Positions 1-7,830 of a DNA stretch of 36,717 nucleotides are shown piece after piece; position 1 is the stretch's first letter; each line of letters begins with the position of its first letter. Below the pieces are notes generated by a model. It saw nothing but the letters and a program-made list of their open reading frames with translations. It did not search any database and was not told the DNA's origin. This stretch comes from Methanomassiliicoccales archaeon UBA147 (GTDB lineage: Archaea > Thermoplasmatota > Thermoplasmata > SG8-5): assembly GCA_002496385.1 (NCBI GenBank), contig DAJR01000025.1:26471-63187 (forward strand), read 5' to 3'. The translations under genes and the position numbers were made by a program.

Positions 1-90
1 ACCCTAGTCCCTAGTCCCTAGACCCAGACATATAAAATCGTTATATGAACACTCACCATTTCCCACCGACTAAGCAATCCTGATTAATCA
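1..90. repeat. Composite repeat, left copy: CCCTAGA/T heptamer array, hairpin and 43-base conserved block
   Basis: Bases 2-25 are a little over three tandem heptamers of the form CCCTAGT/CCCTAGA. After three bases comes a perfect 7-bp hairpin (CATATAA at 29-35, loop 36-40, TTATATG at 41-47). Bases 47-89 then match a block found again at 10837-10880 and, inverted, at about 36589-36633. The last copy also carries the array and a hairpin in the same relative order. The block has no obvious coding capacity. It lies directly upstream of the nuclease gene. Confidence 0.8.
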
Positions 91-129
91 TACGAGCTTC
101 ATCAAGTGCCCGCACTTTGCATGCATGGG

Positions 130-136
130 TTTAAAA
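130..136 (+). promoter_or_regulatory. TATA-like box of the nuclease gene
   Basis: TTTAAAA is centred about 27 bases before the ATG at 160. This is the spacing expected for an archaeal TATA box driving a leaderless transcript, and it supports 160 over the upstream GTG at 106. No ribosome binding site is visible before 160. Confidence 0.45.
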
Positions 137-159
137 TCCCTTCCTTCTTTTCCGTGCCG

Positions 160-1029
160 ATGTCGTCAGGCAGGGACAGCGGTAAGCTCGGTGTGATTCT
201 CGTGCTGATAATGGCCATAGTTATATCCATAGTGATATTCAACGGCTTCATCCCTGACCACCGCGGCATCGACCAGGATGTGTACATCCCGGATTACCCG
301 GCAGGGGAGTTCATCGAGTATGTCAGCGACGGGGACACGTTCAAGACTGTCGAGGGCGACACGATCAGGATGCTGGGCATCAACACAGAGGAGACGGGAA
401 TGCCCCATGCCAGCGCGGCCAAGCATCGTCTCGAGGAGCTTCTCAACAGCGGCGAGATACGCCTTGTAAGGGACGTGGAGGACGAGGACATGTACGGCCG
501 GCTTCTGAGATATGTCTGGGCGGGCGACGTCTTCGTCAATCTCGAGATGGTGAGGGAAGGATACGCCCATGTCTATGTCATCGAACCGAACGTCAAGTAC
601 TGGGAGGACCTGAAAGCGGCCGAGAGGGAAGCCATAGACGGCAAGAAGGAGCTCTGGCAGCCGTCGAGTTTCAATGTCATCATCACCGAGCTCGAGCCGG
701 TCCAGGGCTCGGGCGCGGACGGCCTGAGCAGGGAGCTCGTGACCTTCCGGAACAACGGGACCGCGACCATCGACATGTCAGATTGGACAGTGAAGGACGA
801 GGGCACGCACATCTACCACTTCGGCACGCTCTCGCTCGCTCCCGGGCAGTCCGTGACCCTGGCCTCGGGCACCGGGACTGACACTGTGACAAGGGTCTTC
901 TGGCAATCCGACTCATCCATCTGGAACAACGACGGAGACGTGTGCTTCCTCAGGGACGAGAACGGCCTGCTGGTGGACGGTTGGCGGTACGACCCGGTCG
1001 ACGGGCAATATGTTTGGATTAAATACTGA
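160..1029 (+). CDS. Secreted, membrane-anchored staphylococcal-nuclease-like protein with C-terminal lamin-tail domain
   Basis: This is a probable extracellular nuclease of 289 residues. An N-terminal hydrophobic segment (about residues 9-28) is followed by an SNase fold (about 40-180) and a lamin-tail domain (about 185-285), a module often attached to secreted nucleases. SNase signatures seen are DGDT, IRMLG and YGRLLRYV, corresponding to the known catalytic Asp21, Arg35 and Arg87. The loop that is normally DTPE reads NTEE, so the Ca2+ ligand Asp40 is replaced by Asn while the Glu43 equivalent remains. Activity or metal preference may therefore be changed. A GTG at 106 would add 18 residues, but the TATA-like box at 130 favours 160. 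The gene sits alone between two repeats, with its stop codon four bases before the 213-base element. Confidence 0.85.
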   Translation: MSSGRDSGKLGVILVLIMAIVISIVIFNGFIPDHRGIDQDVYIPDYPAGEFIEYVSDGDTFKTVEGDTIRMLGINTEETGMPHASAAKHRLEELLNSGEIRLVRDVEDEDMYGRLLRYVWAGDVFVNLEMVREGYAHVYVIEPNVKYWEDLKAAEREAIDGKKELWQPSSFNVIITELEPVQGSGADGLSRELVTFRNNGTATIDMSDWTVKDEGTHIYHFGTLSLAPGQSVTLASGTGTDTVTRVFWQSDSSIWNNDGDVCFLRDENGLLVDGWRYDPVDGQYVWIKY

Positions 1030-1032
1030 TAA

Positions 1033-1245
1033 TTAGTGATAAAGGCCGAGAACCCCCCGGATTTTAAGCCGGGGATGAGAGGCCATTTACACGAATATAA
1101 GTAGAAGGAAACCGCCATGCACCGTTCAATCTACTGCATAGAAAATCAAAGCTGTCTGGCTTTGATAAATCAGGTGCATGGCCTATGATTGTAAACTTCC
1201 AGCCCTGGCAACAAACGCCAGCCACTTTAGGGGCTGGTAGTTTAC
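1033..1245. repeat. 213-base structured repeat, copy 1 (MITE-like or structured RNA element)
   Basis: Bases 1033-1245 recur at 10908-11121 with one substitution and one single-base insertion, and identity ends sharply on both sides. The element contains nested inverted repeats: CCCCGG with CCGGGG near the left end; CCATGCACC (about 1115) with GGTGCATGG (about 1172); ATCAAAGC with GCTTTGAT inside that; and a right-hand branched fold in which GTAAACT pairs with AGTTTAC around CCAGCC/GGCTGG and CTGGC/GCCAG. It has no terminal inverted repeat and no coding capacity. Hairpins near both ends resemble the subterminal hairpins of IS200/IS605-type elements, but no transposase gene is present. A non-autonomous element or a structured RNA are both possible. 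Confidence 0.85.
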
Positions 1246-1248
1246 TTA

Positions 1249-1258
1249 CCTTATATAC
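1249..1258 (+). promoter_or_regulatory. TATA box for the OB/LTD operon
   Basis: CTTATATACC lies just after the structured repeat and about 75 bases before the ATG at 1329. Transcription from it would leave a leader of roughly 50 bases carrying the ribosome binding site GGGAGGT at 1317-1323. Confidence 0.45.
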
Positions 1259-1328
1259 CTAGTATAGCAAATCTATTTTAATGCTCGCGGCTTACCCCCC
1301 ACATCGACTTATAATGGGAGGTAATGCG

Positions 1329-4300
1329 ATGAAGAAAGGTCTCGTTCACACGCGCCTGGTTTCGACGACGTTGATTGTGGTCTGCATAATTGTTTCGGCA
1401 GGGCTGTCCGGATATTTCCTCGACCTGTACAAGACAGGCGTGGTATCGGCAAATCAGAATCCGACGGCCGAGATCTCGGGAGGCACGATCCGAAGCTACC
1501 CAACCGTTCCGATAACCTTCGACGGCTCGCCTTCCTCGGACCCGGACGGAGAGATATTCGCCTACGAATGGGATTTCGGCGACGGATTCGCCGGCATCGG
1601 GATGAAGCCGACGCACTCATACAAACTTCCCGGGGCCTACACCGCGGTCCTGAAGGTCACGGACAATGACGGAGCCACGAACAGCGACACGGCCGACGTG
1701 ATCATCAGCGAGGACACCGAGGGAACCGGGATGTACGCGCTGGTCACTGTGAACGAGCTCATAACCAACGACACAGCCTGGCTGGGCAAGCTGGTCAGGG
1801 TGGCTTACGCAACAGTGACAGACGCGGGAAGCTTCGACAGCGGCTACGGCAGCAACCCGGACGGATGGGTCAAGTTCTCCGTCTCGGACAACTCCACCAA
1901 CAAGGACATCGAGATATACTGCCAGGGAGGCGCAAACCGCCCGCTGGACCTGAACCAGGGCGACCTCGTGAACGTCTCCGGTCTGCTGGACGAGTACAAC
2001 AACAACCCCGAGATTAACGTCCGCAAGGACACGCTGGACCGCGTGAAGATATGCCCCTCGATATACCACCTCCGCACGCTTGGCGAGCTTTTCTCGGACA
2101 GGCTGGCGCATAACGGCGAGCTCGTCAGGGTGGAGAATGCCCTGGTCGTGAGCACCTGGGCCTACGGCTGGGTGATAACCGACAACACCACCACGGAATC
2201 CGTGGACCTCTACAAGCAGGTGGGGGCCAATGCCTCGAAGTACGTCAATGCCAGCGACATAATAACACTGCAGGGCGTTTTCACCTATTACGATTATGAC
2301 CAGGACGGCCCCGACGACGACGAGTGGGAGATAAAGGTCAGGGCGGCGGCAGAGGACCTGGTCCTCAGGACATGGGAGTTCGACTACCCCCCGACGATGG
2401 GCGCGATAAAGATTTCGCCGCTGGCACCGTCGCCGTTCACATCGGTGAAGGTCAATGCCACCGTCACCGACAATGTGCTGATAACCGGCGTCTCGCTCTC
2501 TTACTGGTTCAACGGAGTCGCCCAGCCGGATAAGGCTATGACAAAGACGACGGGCAATTTCTACGAAACGTCAATACCAGCCGCGCCCCACCTCACCAAT
2601 GTGACATATAGAGTGCGCGCCACCGACAACAAGGGCCAGATGTCAAATTCATCCGTGAAATATTACAAATCCGTCGATGCGCCGCCAGTGATTGCCGACC
2701 TCGGCCATTCCCCCGACTGGGTCCGCCCCACGGTCAATGTGACGGTATGGGCGGTCCTCGAGGATGACGGCGGGATAGATTCCGCGACCGTGGTCTACAG
2801 CAACGACTCATGGGCCACCAGGCATTACGCTGCCATGCGCGACGACGGAACCGCGCCCGACGACATCGCGGGCGACGGGATATTCAATGCCTCGCTCGGG
2901 AAATTCAACGAGAGCACGGTCGAGTATTATGTCTGCGCCAACGACACTGTCGGGCAGAATGCCACCTCGGAGAACAACACCTTCGTCTCGTCCTTCGACC
3001 AGCTCCCGAAGTTCGGGGGTGTGTACCGGGACATCGAGCTTCCCAAGGACACCGAGGACGTCAGGATAATCGCCAATGTCACTGACGACTTCCAGCTGGT
3101 CAATGTCACGCTGACCTACAATGCCGGCTCAGGGAATGTCACTGTGAACATGACGAAGAACGCCAGGGGGAACTACGAGGCCACCGTCCCCAAGCAGGAC
3201 AGGCTCAAGAGCGTCTCTTATTATGTGAATGCCACGGACAATGCAACGCACAAGGTCACCTACCCTGCGAAGCCCATGACCTACAAGGTCGGATACGGCG
3301 TCCCGAGCATCCTTTACGCGACCGGTCACGGGGAAGAAACATTGGATGGGAGTTCTCCTTTATATGAAGAGTTCGCGGACGTCGTCCGGGCTGCGGGCTA
3401 CAACTGGCTGGAGGCTGACATTAATGACGTCGACCTGAGCTGGGTCGAGTTCATCGTGATAAGCGACCCGACCTCCAATTACACCGCCGGCGAGATGGCA
3501 AAGATACAGAGCTTCGTCAACGGCGGCGGCGGCCTCTTGGTGATGTCCGAAACTGATTACGGCAACTACGGCAACCCGGAGAACTGCAACCCCCTACTCG
3601 AGAACCTTAGCGTGCCAGGGCGGTTCAATGACGACAGCTATTCGGATTCATTTTATTTCTTTGATTACCCATCTTATATAGGGGCTACTGATAAGTACCA
3701 TATTCCATATTTCAACTATTACCATACAGGATACAACGATTCCTTCGATGCCCCTCCGGGCGGATGGAATGCCGGAGATTACTCCGAATGGTTCTGCTTC
3801 CAGTATGATACCACCGGCATAACAAAAGGGTTCTCTGCGAACAAATCATACCTGAAAGGATGGAGCATGTCGACACTTGTGAACATCGGCACAGATGTCA
3901 GGGTCATCCAGGGAACCGAGCATGGTTATAACACCGAGAACTCCGGAGCTCTGAGAACCGTCTATAATGAAGGAAGCTACCCGCCGATACTTGCAGCCCA
4001 CACCGGGTATGGCACAGGAAGGATACTCTACGGCGGCATCGCCAGCATGCTCTCCACGAAGAACTTCGACGGTTGGGGTTCGGCGAACAACCATGAATTG
4101 GCCGAGAACATCATCGATTGGCTTGTCAACAACCCCCTCGTGCCCAGCCCGGAGGTCCAAAACGTCCAGCGCACTCCGGATGCTCCGACCTCCAGCCAAA
4201 CCGTCACAATAAGCGCCACCGTCGCCGGCGTCGGCCCTGCCATCTCCAAGGTAACCCTCAGATACTCGGTGAACGGGAGCTATTATGCCAGCAAGGAAAT

Positions 4301-5300
4301 GACATTGACTGCCGGGACATACTCGGCCACGATTGCCAAGCAGAATGTCGGAACCGTTGTGACATATTACATCCAGGTCGTGGATGCCGCCGGCAATTAC
4401 GGCTTCTGGCCCACCATCCCCGAGGAGACCGGGATAGGTTGGTATGTTGTGAAGGGCGGTGTCATCGACCACATAGTTTTAAGTGAAATCTGCTACAACC
4501 CGCCCGGAACAGACGGCGATTTCGAATTCGTGGAGCTGTACAATCCGTTCCCCGCAGCCCTGGACATCAGCGGCTGGCGAATGGCGGAGATATCCGGAAA
4601 AGACAATTACACCGATTGGGCTCCCAAGATACCCACGGGGTCCATCATCCCTGCATTCGGTTATTTCCTCCAGGCAAAGAGCGAGTACAGCGGATGGGGC
4701 GGCGACTTCATAGTAAGCTGGTCCCTGGGCAACAACGGTGACGGATTCGGGAGGGCCATATTCCTGCATGATGACAAAGGCGGGATTGTCGACAGATGTT
4801 GCTATGACGACCACAATATCGGATACCTGAATTCATCATTGTATGAAGGATGGCCTTTCACGGACAATCCAAACTGGGACCTGGCAGTGCCAAGCACGGT
4901 GAATGATGCCGACGGCAGCATGGAGAGATTGCCCGGTTTCACCGACCTTTATTCCGGTAACTGGCAGGACACGGGCAACAATTCCAATGATTTCGTTTTC
5001 AGGAAGTTCGTGGACGCCCAGGGCACCGCAAGCCCGCCCGAGTACCCTCCATGGACCGCGAGCATCACCTCGCCCTTCCTGCTGCCCGACGACCACCCCA
5101 AGTTCCTGTCCGCGACGAAATCCTCGGACAGCCAGACAATCGTTCCGGCCTCCGAGCCTGTCGATGAGCAATCCGTGTTCGTCGGCCCGCCGGAACCCGC
5201 ACTCATGGTGACTTTCAGCCCTGAACCGCCGATGTCGCTTTCCCTGACAGGGACAGTCACAGCCCCGGCGCAGGCAATCCCCAGGAGGCAGGGATATTGA
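1329..5300 (+). CDS. Large secreted PKD / OB-fold / Ig-like / lamin-tail protein, first gene of a five-gene operon
   Basis: A 1323-residue exported protein of unknown function. The ATG at 1329 is preceded by a strong ribosome binding site (GGGAGGT, five bases away), so the open frame upstream is not used. In order: hydrophobic anchor or signal (about residues 8-32); PKD domain (36-122, with the WDFGDG core); two OB-fold-like modules (about 125-350, the second ending DEWEIKVRA); three Ig-like repeats with many N-glycosylation sequons (350-650); a DUF4350/glutamine-amidotransferase-like domain (about 657-934, with a GGGGLLVMSE stretch); another Ig-like domain; and a lamin-tail domain (about 1044-1230). 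No C-terminal membrane anchor is visible, so attachment is probably through the N-terminal helix. The stop codon overlaps the start of the next gene. The OB modules resemble those of the next two genes, which argues for a shared ligand, possibly nucleic acid or polysaccharide (inference). Confidence 0.8.
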   Translation: MKKGLVHTRLVSTTLIVVCIIVSAGLSGYFLDLYKTGVVSANQNPTAEISGGTIRSYPTVPITFDGSPSSDPDGEIFAYEWDFGDGFAGIGMKPTHSYKLPGAYTAVLKVTDNDGATNSDTADVIISEDTEGTGMYALVTVNELITNDTAWLGKLVRVAYATVTDAGSFDSGYGSNPDGWVKFSVSDNSTNKDIEIYCQGGANRPLDLNQGDLVNVSGLLDEYNNNPEINVRKDTLDRVKICPSIYHLRTLGELFSDRLAHNGELVRVENALVVSTWAYGWVITDNTTTESVDLYKQVGANASKYVNASDIITLQGVFTYYDYDQDGPDDDEWEIKVRAAAEDLVLRTWEFDYPPTMGAIKISPLAPSPFTSVKVNATVTDNVLITGVSLSYWFNGVAQPDKAMTKTTGNFYETSIPAAPHLTNVTYRVRATDNKGQMSNSSVKYYKSVDAPPVIADLGHSPDWVRPTVNVTVWAVLEDDGGIDSATVVYSNDSWATRHYAAMRDDGTAPDDIAGDGIFNASLGKFNESTVEYYVCANDTVGQNATSENNTFVSSFDQLPKFGGVYRDIELPKDTEDVRIIANVTDDFQLVNVTLTYNAGSGNVTVNMTKNARGNYEATVPKQDRLKSVSYYVNATDNATHKVTYPAKPMTYKVGYGVPSILYATGHGEETLDGSSPLYEEFADVVRAAGYNWLEADINDVDLSWVEFIVISDPTSNYTAGEMAKIQSFVNGGGGLLVMSETDYGNYGNPENCNPLLENLSVPGRFNDDSYSDSFYFFDYPSYIGATDKYHIPYFNYYHTGYNDSFDAPPGGWNAGDYSEWFCFQYDTTGITKGFSANKSYLKGWSMSTLVNIGTDVRVIQGTEHGYNTENSGALRTVYNEGSYPPILAAHTGYGTGRILYGGIASMLSTKNFDGWGSANNHELAENIIDWLVNNPLVPSPEVQNVQRTPDAPTSSQTVTISATVAGVGPAISKVTLRYSVNGSYYASKEMTLTAGTYSATIAKQNVGTVVTYYIQVVDAAGNYGFWPTIPEETGIGWYVVKGGVIDHIVLSEICYNPPGTDGDFEFVELYNPFPAALDISGWRMAEISGKDNYTDWAPKIPTGSIIPAFGYFLQAKSEYSGWGGDFIVSWSLGNNGDGFGRAIFLHDDKGGIVDRCCYDDHNIGYLNSSLYEGWPFTDNPNWDLAVPSTVNDADGSMERLPGFTDLYSGNWQDTGNNSNDFVFRKFVDAQGTASPPEYPPWTASITSPFLLPDDHPKFLSATKSSDSQTIVPASEPVDEQSVFVGPPEPALMVTFSPEPPMSLSLTGTVTAPAQAIPRRQGY

Positions 5301-6466
5301 GTGAGCCCCCCGCAGCCAGCCAGGAACTGGAGAACCGGTGCAAGGAGTGCGGCAGGTACATCGGGCCGACAGTCATGTGCCCGTTCTGCGGCCACAAGAA
5401 CGTGAGGACGTCCCGCATCACCGTGACCAAGAACATCGCGCTCGCTGTGGCGGTGATAGGCCTCCTGGCGCTGAACATCTGGTCAATAAGCTACGGCTCT
5501 CCCAACATGGACATCGACGACCTCGGGGAGACATCCAATTACGCCATGGTCGAGATATCCGGGGTCATTCCGAGGGCGCCGGTCTATTACCCGGGGGTCG
5601 ACGGCGCGCCCGGGACGATCTACTTCACGGTTGACGACGGCACCCAGCAGGTGAGCGTCCGCGCGTATCCGCAGCCTGTCGTGGAGGACATGCTGGCCAC
5701 CGGCAAGATACCTGCGTTCGGGGACCGCGTCAATGTGACCGGGAACGTGTACTGGTACAATGCCGAGAGGGGCTTCATCCTGAACAACCTCGCGAACCTG
5801 GAGATACACCGCCAGACCGCCGTGGACATGACAGTCGCCGAGATAACCCACCTGGACCCTGACGGGATGGACGGGTACTACCGGGTGCGGACCTTCGGGA
5901 CCGTGAACAGCTGGCGCAAGTTCGATTTCGCGCTCGACATCTCGATAATCGACGAGAACGACAACGAGATATCCGTTTACATACCGGCGTCGATATACGA
6001 CCTAACCGGCCTGGGCGCGCTCGGGACGCTGGAGGTGGGCATGGGAATGGAGGTCGCCGGCTGCCTGGAATATTACGATGCCGGCAGCTATTCCAAATGG
6101 GAGATAATCCCCGCGACAACAGCGGACCTGAGGCGATGCGAGCCCGATGTATCTGTCACCGCCATAATCACGTCCCCGCTCGTGTTCCCTCTCAATCAGC
6201 AGTTCAGCGTGAACGTCACGGTGGCCAACACGGGACTGCTTCCCCTATCTTCGGCCCAGCTCGCGATAGCATTCGACGGCGCGAATGTTTATACCGTCTC
6301 AGTGACAAAGCTGGCCGCCGGCGAATCCATCACTGTCACCTACACGGGAGCCGTGACCGACCAGAGAACCGGGATAACCATAACCGCCACGGCCTCGGTG
6401 CCGGAACCTCATACTGACGCGAATCCAGCGAACGATTCCCTGACCATCTCGGGGGGGACCCCATGA
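5297..6466 (+). CDS. Membrane-anchored zinc-ribbon / OB-fold / CARDB protein
   Basis: Starts at a TTG that overlaps the preceding stop codon; AGGAGG at 5283-5288 supports this start. The 389-residue protein has a short zinc ribbon (CKECG and CPFCG, residues about 14-32), one transmembrane helix (about 40-58), two OB-fold-like domains (about 70-275, with VRAYP and EWEI/KWEIIPA-type strands) and a C-terminal CARDB-type Ig domain (about 280-385). The inferred topology puts the zinc ribbon in the cytoplasm and the OB and CARDB modules outside. It is a partial paralogue of the next gene, sharing the zinc ribbon, membrane helix and OB pattern. The function is not known. Extracellular OB folds commonly bind nucleic acid or sugars. 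Confidence 0.75.
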   Translation: MSEPPAASQELENRCKECGRYIGPTVMCPFCGHKNVRTSRITVTKNIALAVAVIGLLALNIWSISYGSPNMDIDDLGETSNYAMVEISGVIPRAPVYYPGVDGAPGTIYFTVDDGTQQVSVRAYPQPVVEDMLATGKIPAFGDRVNVTGNVYWYNAERGFILNNLANLEIHRQTAVDMTVAEITHLDPDGMDGYYRVRTFGTVNSWRKFDFALDISIIDENDNEISVYIPASIYDLTGLGALGTLEVGMGMEVAGCLEYYDAGSYSKWEIIPATTADLRRCEPDVSVTAIITSPLVFPLNQQFSVNVTVANTGLLPLSSAQLAIAFDGANVYTVSVTKLAAGESITVTYTGAVTDQRTGITITATASVPEPHTDANPANDSLTISGGTP

Positions 6467-7830
6467 CCGAAGGCGAAGCCCCGGTGAAATCCGGAAAGAT
6501 ACTGGACACAACCGGAAAGTTCATCGTCACCGGCCTGGTGATTCTGATAATCATGCTCATCGCATCGCCCTATGTCGGGCTTGCCGCCTTCATTTCCGGC
6601 ATTGCGATATTCTTCGTGTTCTGCGGCATTGCGATATTCAAATCGGGTTTCAAGGACAAGAGCGACGGCATATCATGCCTGAGCTGCGGCAAGCCGCTCA
6701 AGGCGCAATCGAAATGCACGGTATGCGGAGCGAGCCAGGTCACCCGGGTGACCGAGGTCCAGCTGATAGCCGTGGCCAGCATTTTACTGCTGGTGGGCGC
6801 GGCATACCTCGGCGCGGCCAGCCATTTTTCCGAGACCAAGATATCCCTTGTCAGCGAGCTGCGGGAGAGCGACAACTTCCGCCAGATAAGGATTGTCGGG
6901 AAGGTCATCGAGGCTGCTGACTACTACCCCGAGAAATACGACCCCACCGGAACGATTCGCCTGCTGGTGAACGACGGCACCGGGGACATCTACGTCAGGA
7001 TAATCCCGAGCGTCTGCTCCGAGCTCATCGAGGAAAAGCTCATCCCGGGCTTCGGGGACACTATTGACAGCGAGGGTGCGCTGTTCGTGGGTGATGGGGG
7101 ATACATGCAGATAAAGGTTCGAGACAGGGACCTCTTCAGGATAATCGATACCGAGGTACGGAACGTGAGCATCACTGACCTGGTCCCCGCGGCAAGGGAC
7201 GCGTTCGAGGTCGGCGACAAGATAGCCGTCGAGGGCCAGATACAGGGGAAGTTCGAGATTGAGGGCTTCGCCTGGATACTCGACCTCGGCGACCAGGAGG
7301 GCCGCCAGCTGAGCATATTCATACCCGATGCGGTGACGGCGCTCACAGGCAATCTGAACATGGAGACGCTCTACCTCTCGCAGGTGAGGGTGACGGGCGG
7401 CCTCGAGTGGTACGAGTCCGGGCACAGCTGGGAGATAATCCCGGCCAGCGTGGACGACATCGAGGTGCTGAGCCCCTATGTCGGAGACACATACACCATA
7501 CTCACGGTCGCCCAGATACTGGCCAATGCCTCGGCTTACCAGAACGGCTATGTGCAGTTGAACAATGTGACCTGCGCCTGGCACTATGCCGACTACCTTT
7601 TCAGCGTGACAGACTCGACCACAAAGCTGGAGATATCCGTGTTCGTGGACTACGACGCGAACGTGAGCACTGGATTCAAGGTGGGAGACAGGATGTCGGT
7701 GAGAGGCTGGGTCACGTTCTATGACAAGAACAACAATAACATACCCGACGAGGGCGAGTGGGAGATAAAGATTCGGGCTCTGTCGAGCGATTACGCACTG
7801 ACCGAGGCCGATATGCGGGGTGGCGCCTGA
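6463..7830 (+). CDS. Multi-OB-fold membrane protein with internal zinc ribbon
   Basis: Overlaps the previous gene by four bases (ATGA), so it is probably translationally coupled. The 455-residue protein has two closely spaced hydrophobic segments (about 20-62), a zinc ribbon (CLSCG and CTVCG, about 70-90), a further transmembrane helix (about 97-116) and three OB-fold-like domains to the C-terminus. The last OB domain ends GEWEIKIRA, nearly the same closing strand as in the operon's first gene (DEWEIKVRA). The zinc ribbon should lie in the cytoplasm between membrane segments and the OB domains outside. No catalytic motif is visible. A scaffold or ligand-binding role with its neighbours is an inference. 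Confidence 0.72.
   Translation: MTEGEAPVKSGKILDTTGKFIVTGLVILIIMLIASPYVGLAAFISGIAIFFVFCGIAIFKSGFKDKSDGISCLSCGKPLKAQSKCTVCGASQVTRVTEVQLIAVASILLLVGAAYLGAASHFSETKISLVSELRESDNFRQIRIVGKVIEAADYYPEKYDPTGTIRLLVNDGTGDIYVRIIPSVCSELIEEKLIPGFGDTIDSEGALFVGDGGYMQIKVRDRDLFRIIDTEVRNVSITDLVPAARDAFEVGDKIAVEGQIQGKFEIEGFAWILDLGDQEGRQLSIFIPDAVTALTGNLNMETLYLSQVRVTGGLEWYESGHSWEIIPASVDDIEVLSPYVGDTYTILTVAQILANASAYQNGYVQLNNVTCAWHYADYLFSVTDSTTKLEISVFVDYDANVSTGFKVGDRMSVRGWVTFYDKNNNNIPDEGEWEIKIRALSSDYALTEADMRGGA

Noticed and set aside
1033..1245. Riboswitch or leader RNA of the 1329 gene
   Set aside because: The second copy lies downstream of all genes in its orientation and next to the 3' end of a convergent gene, so a cis-regulatory role does not explain both copies.
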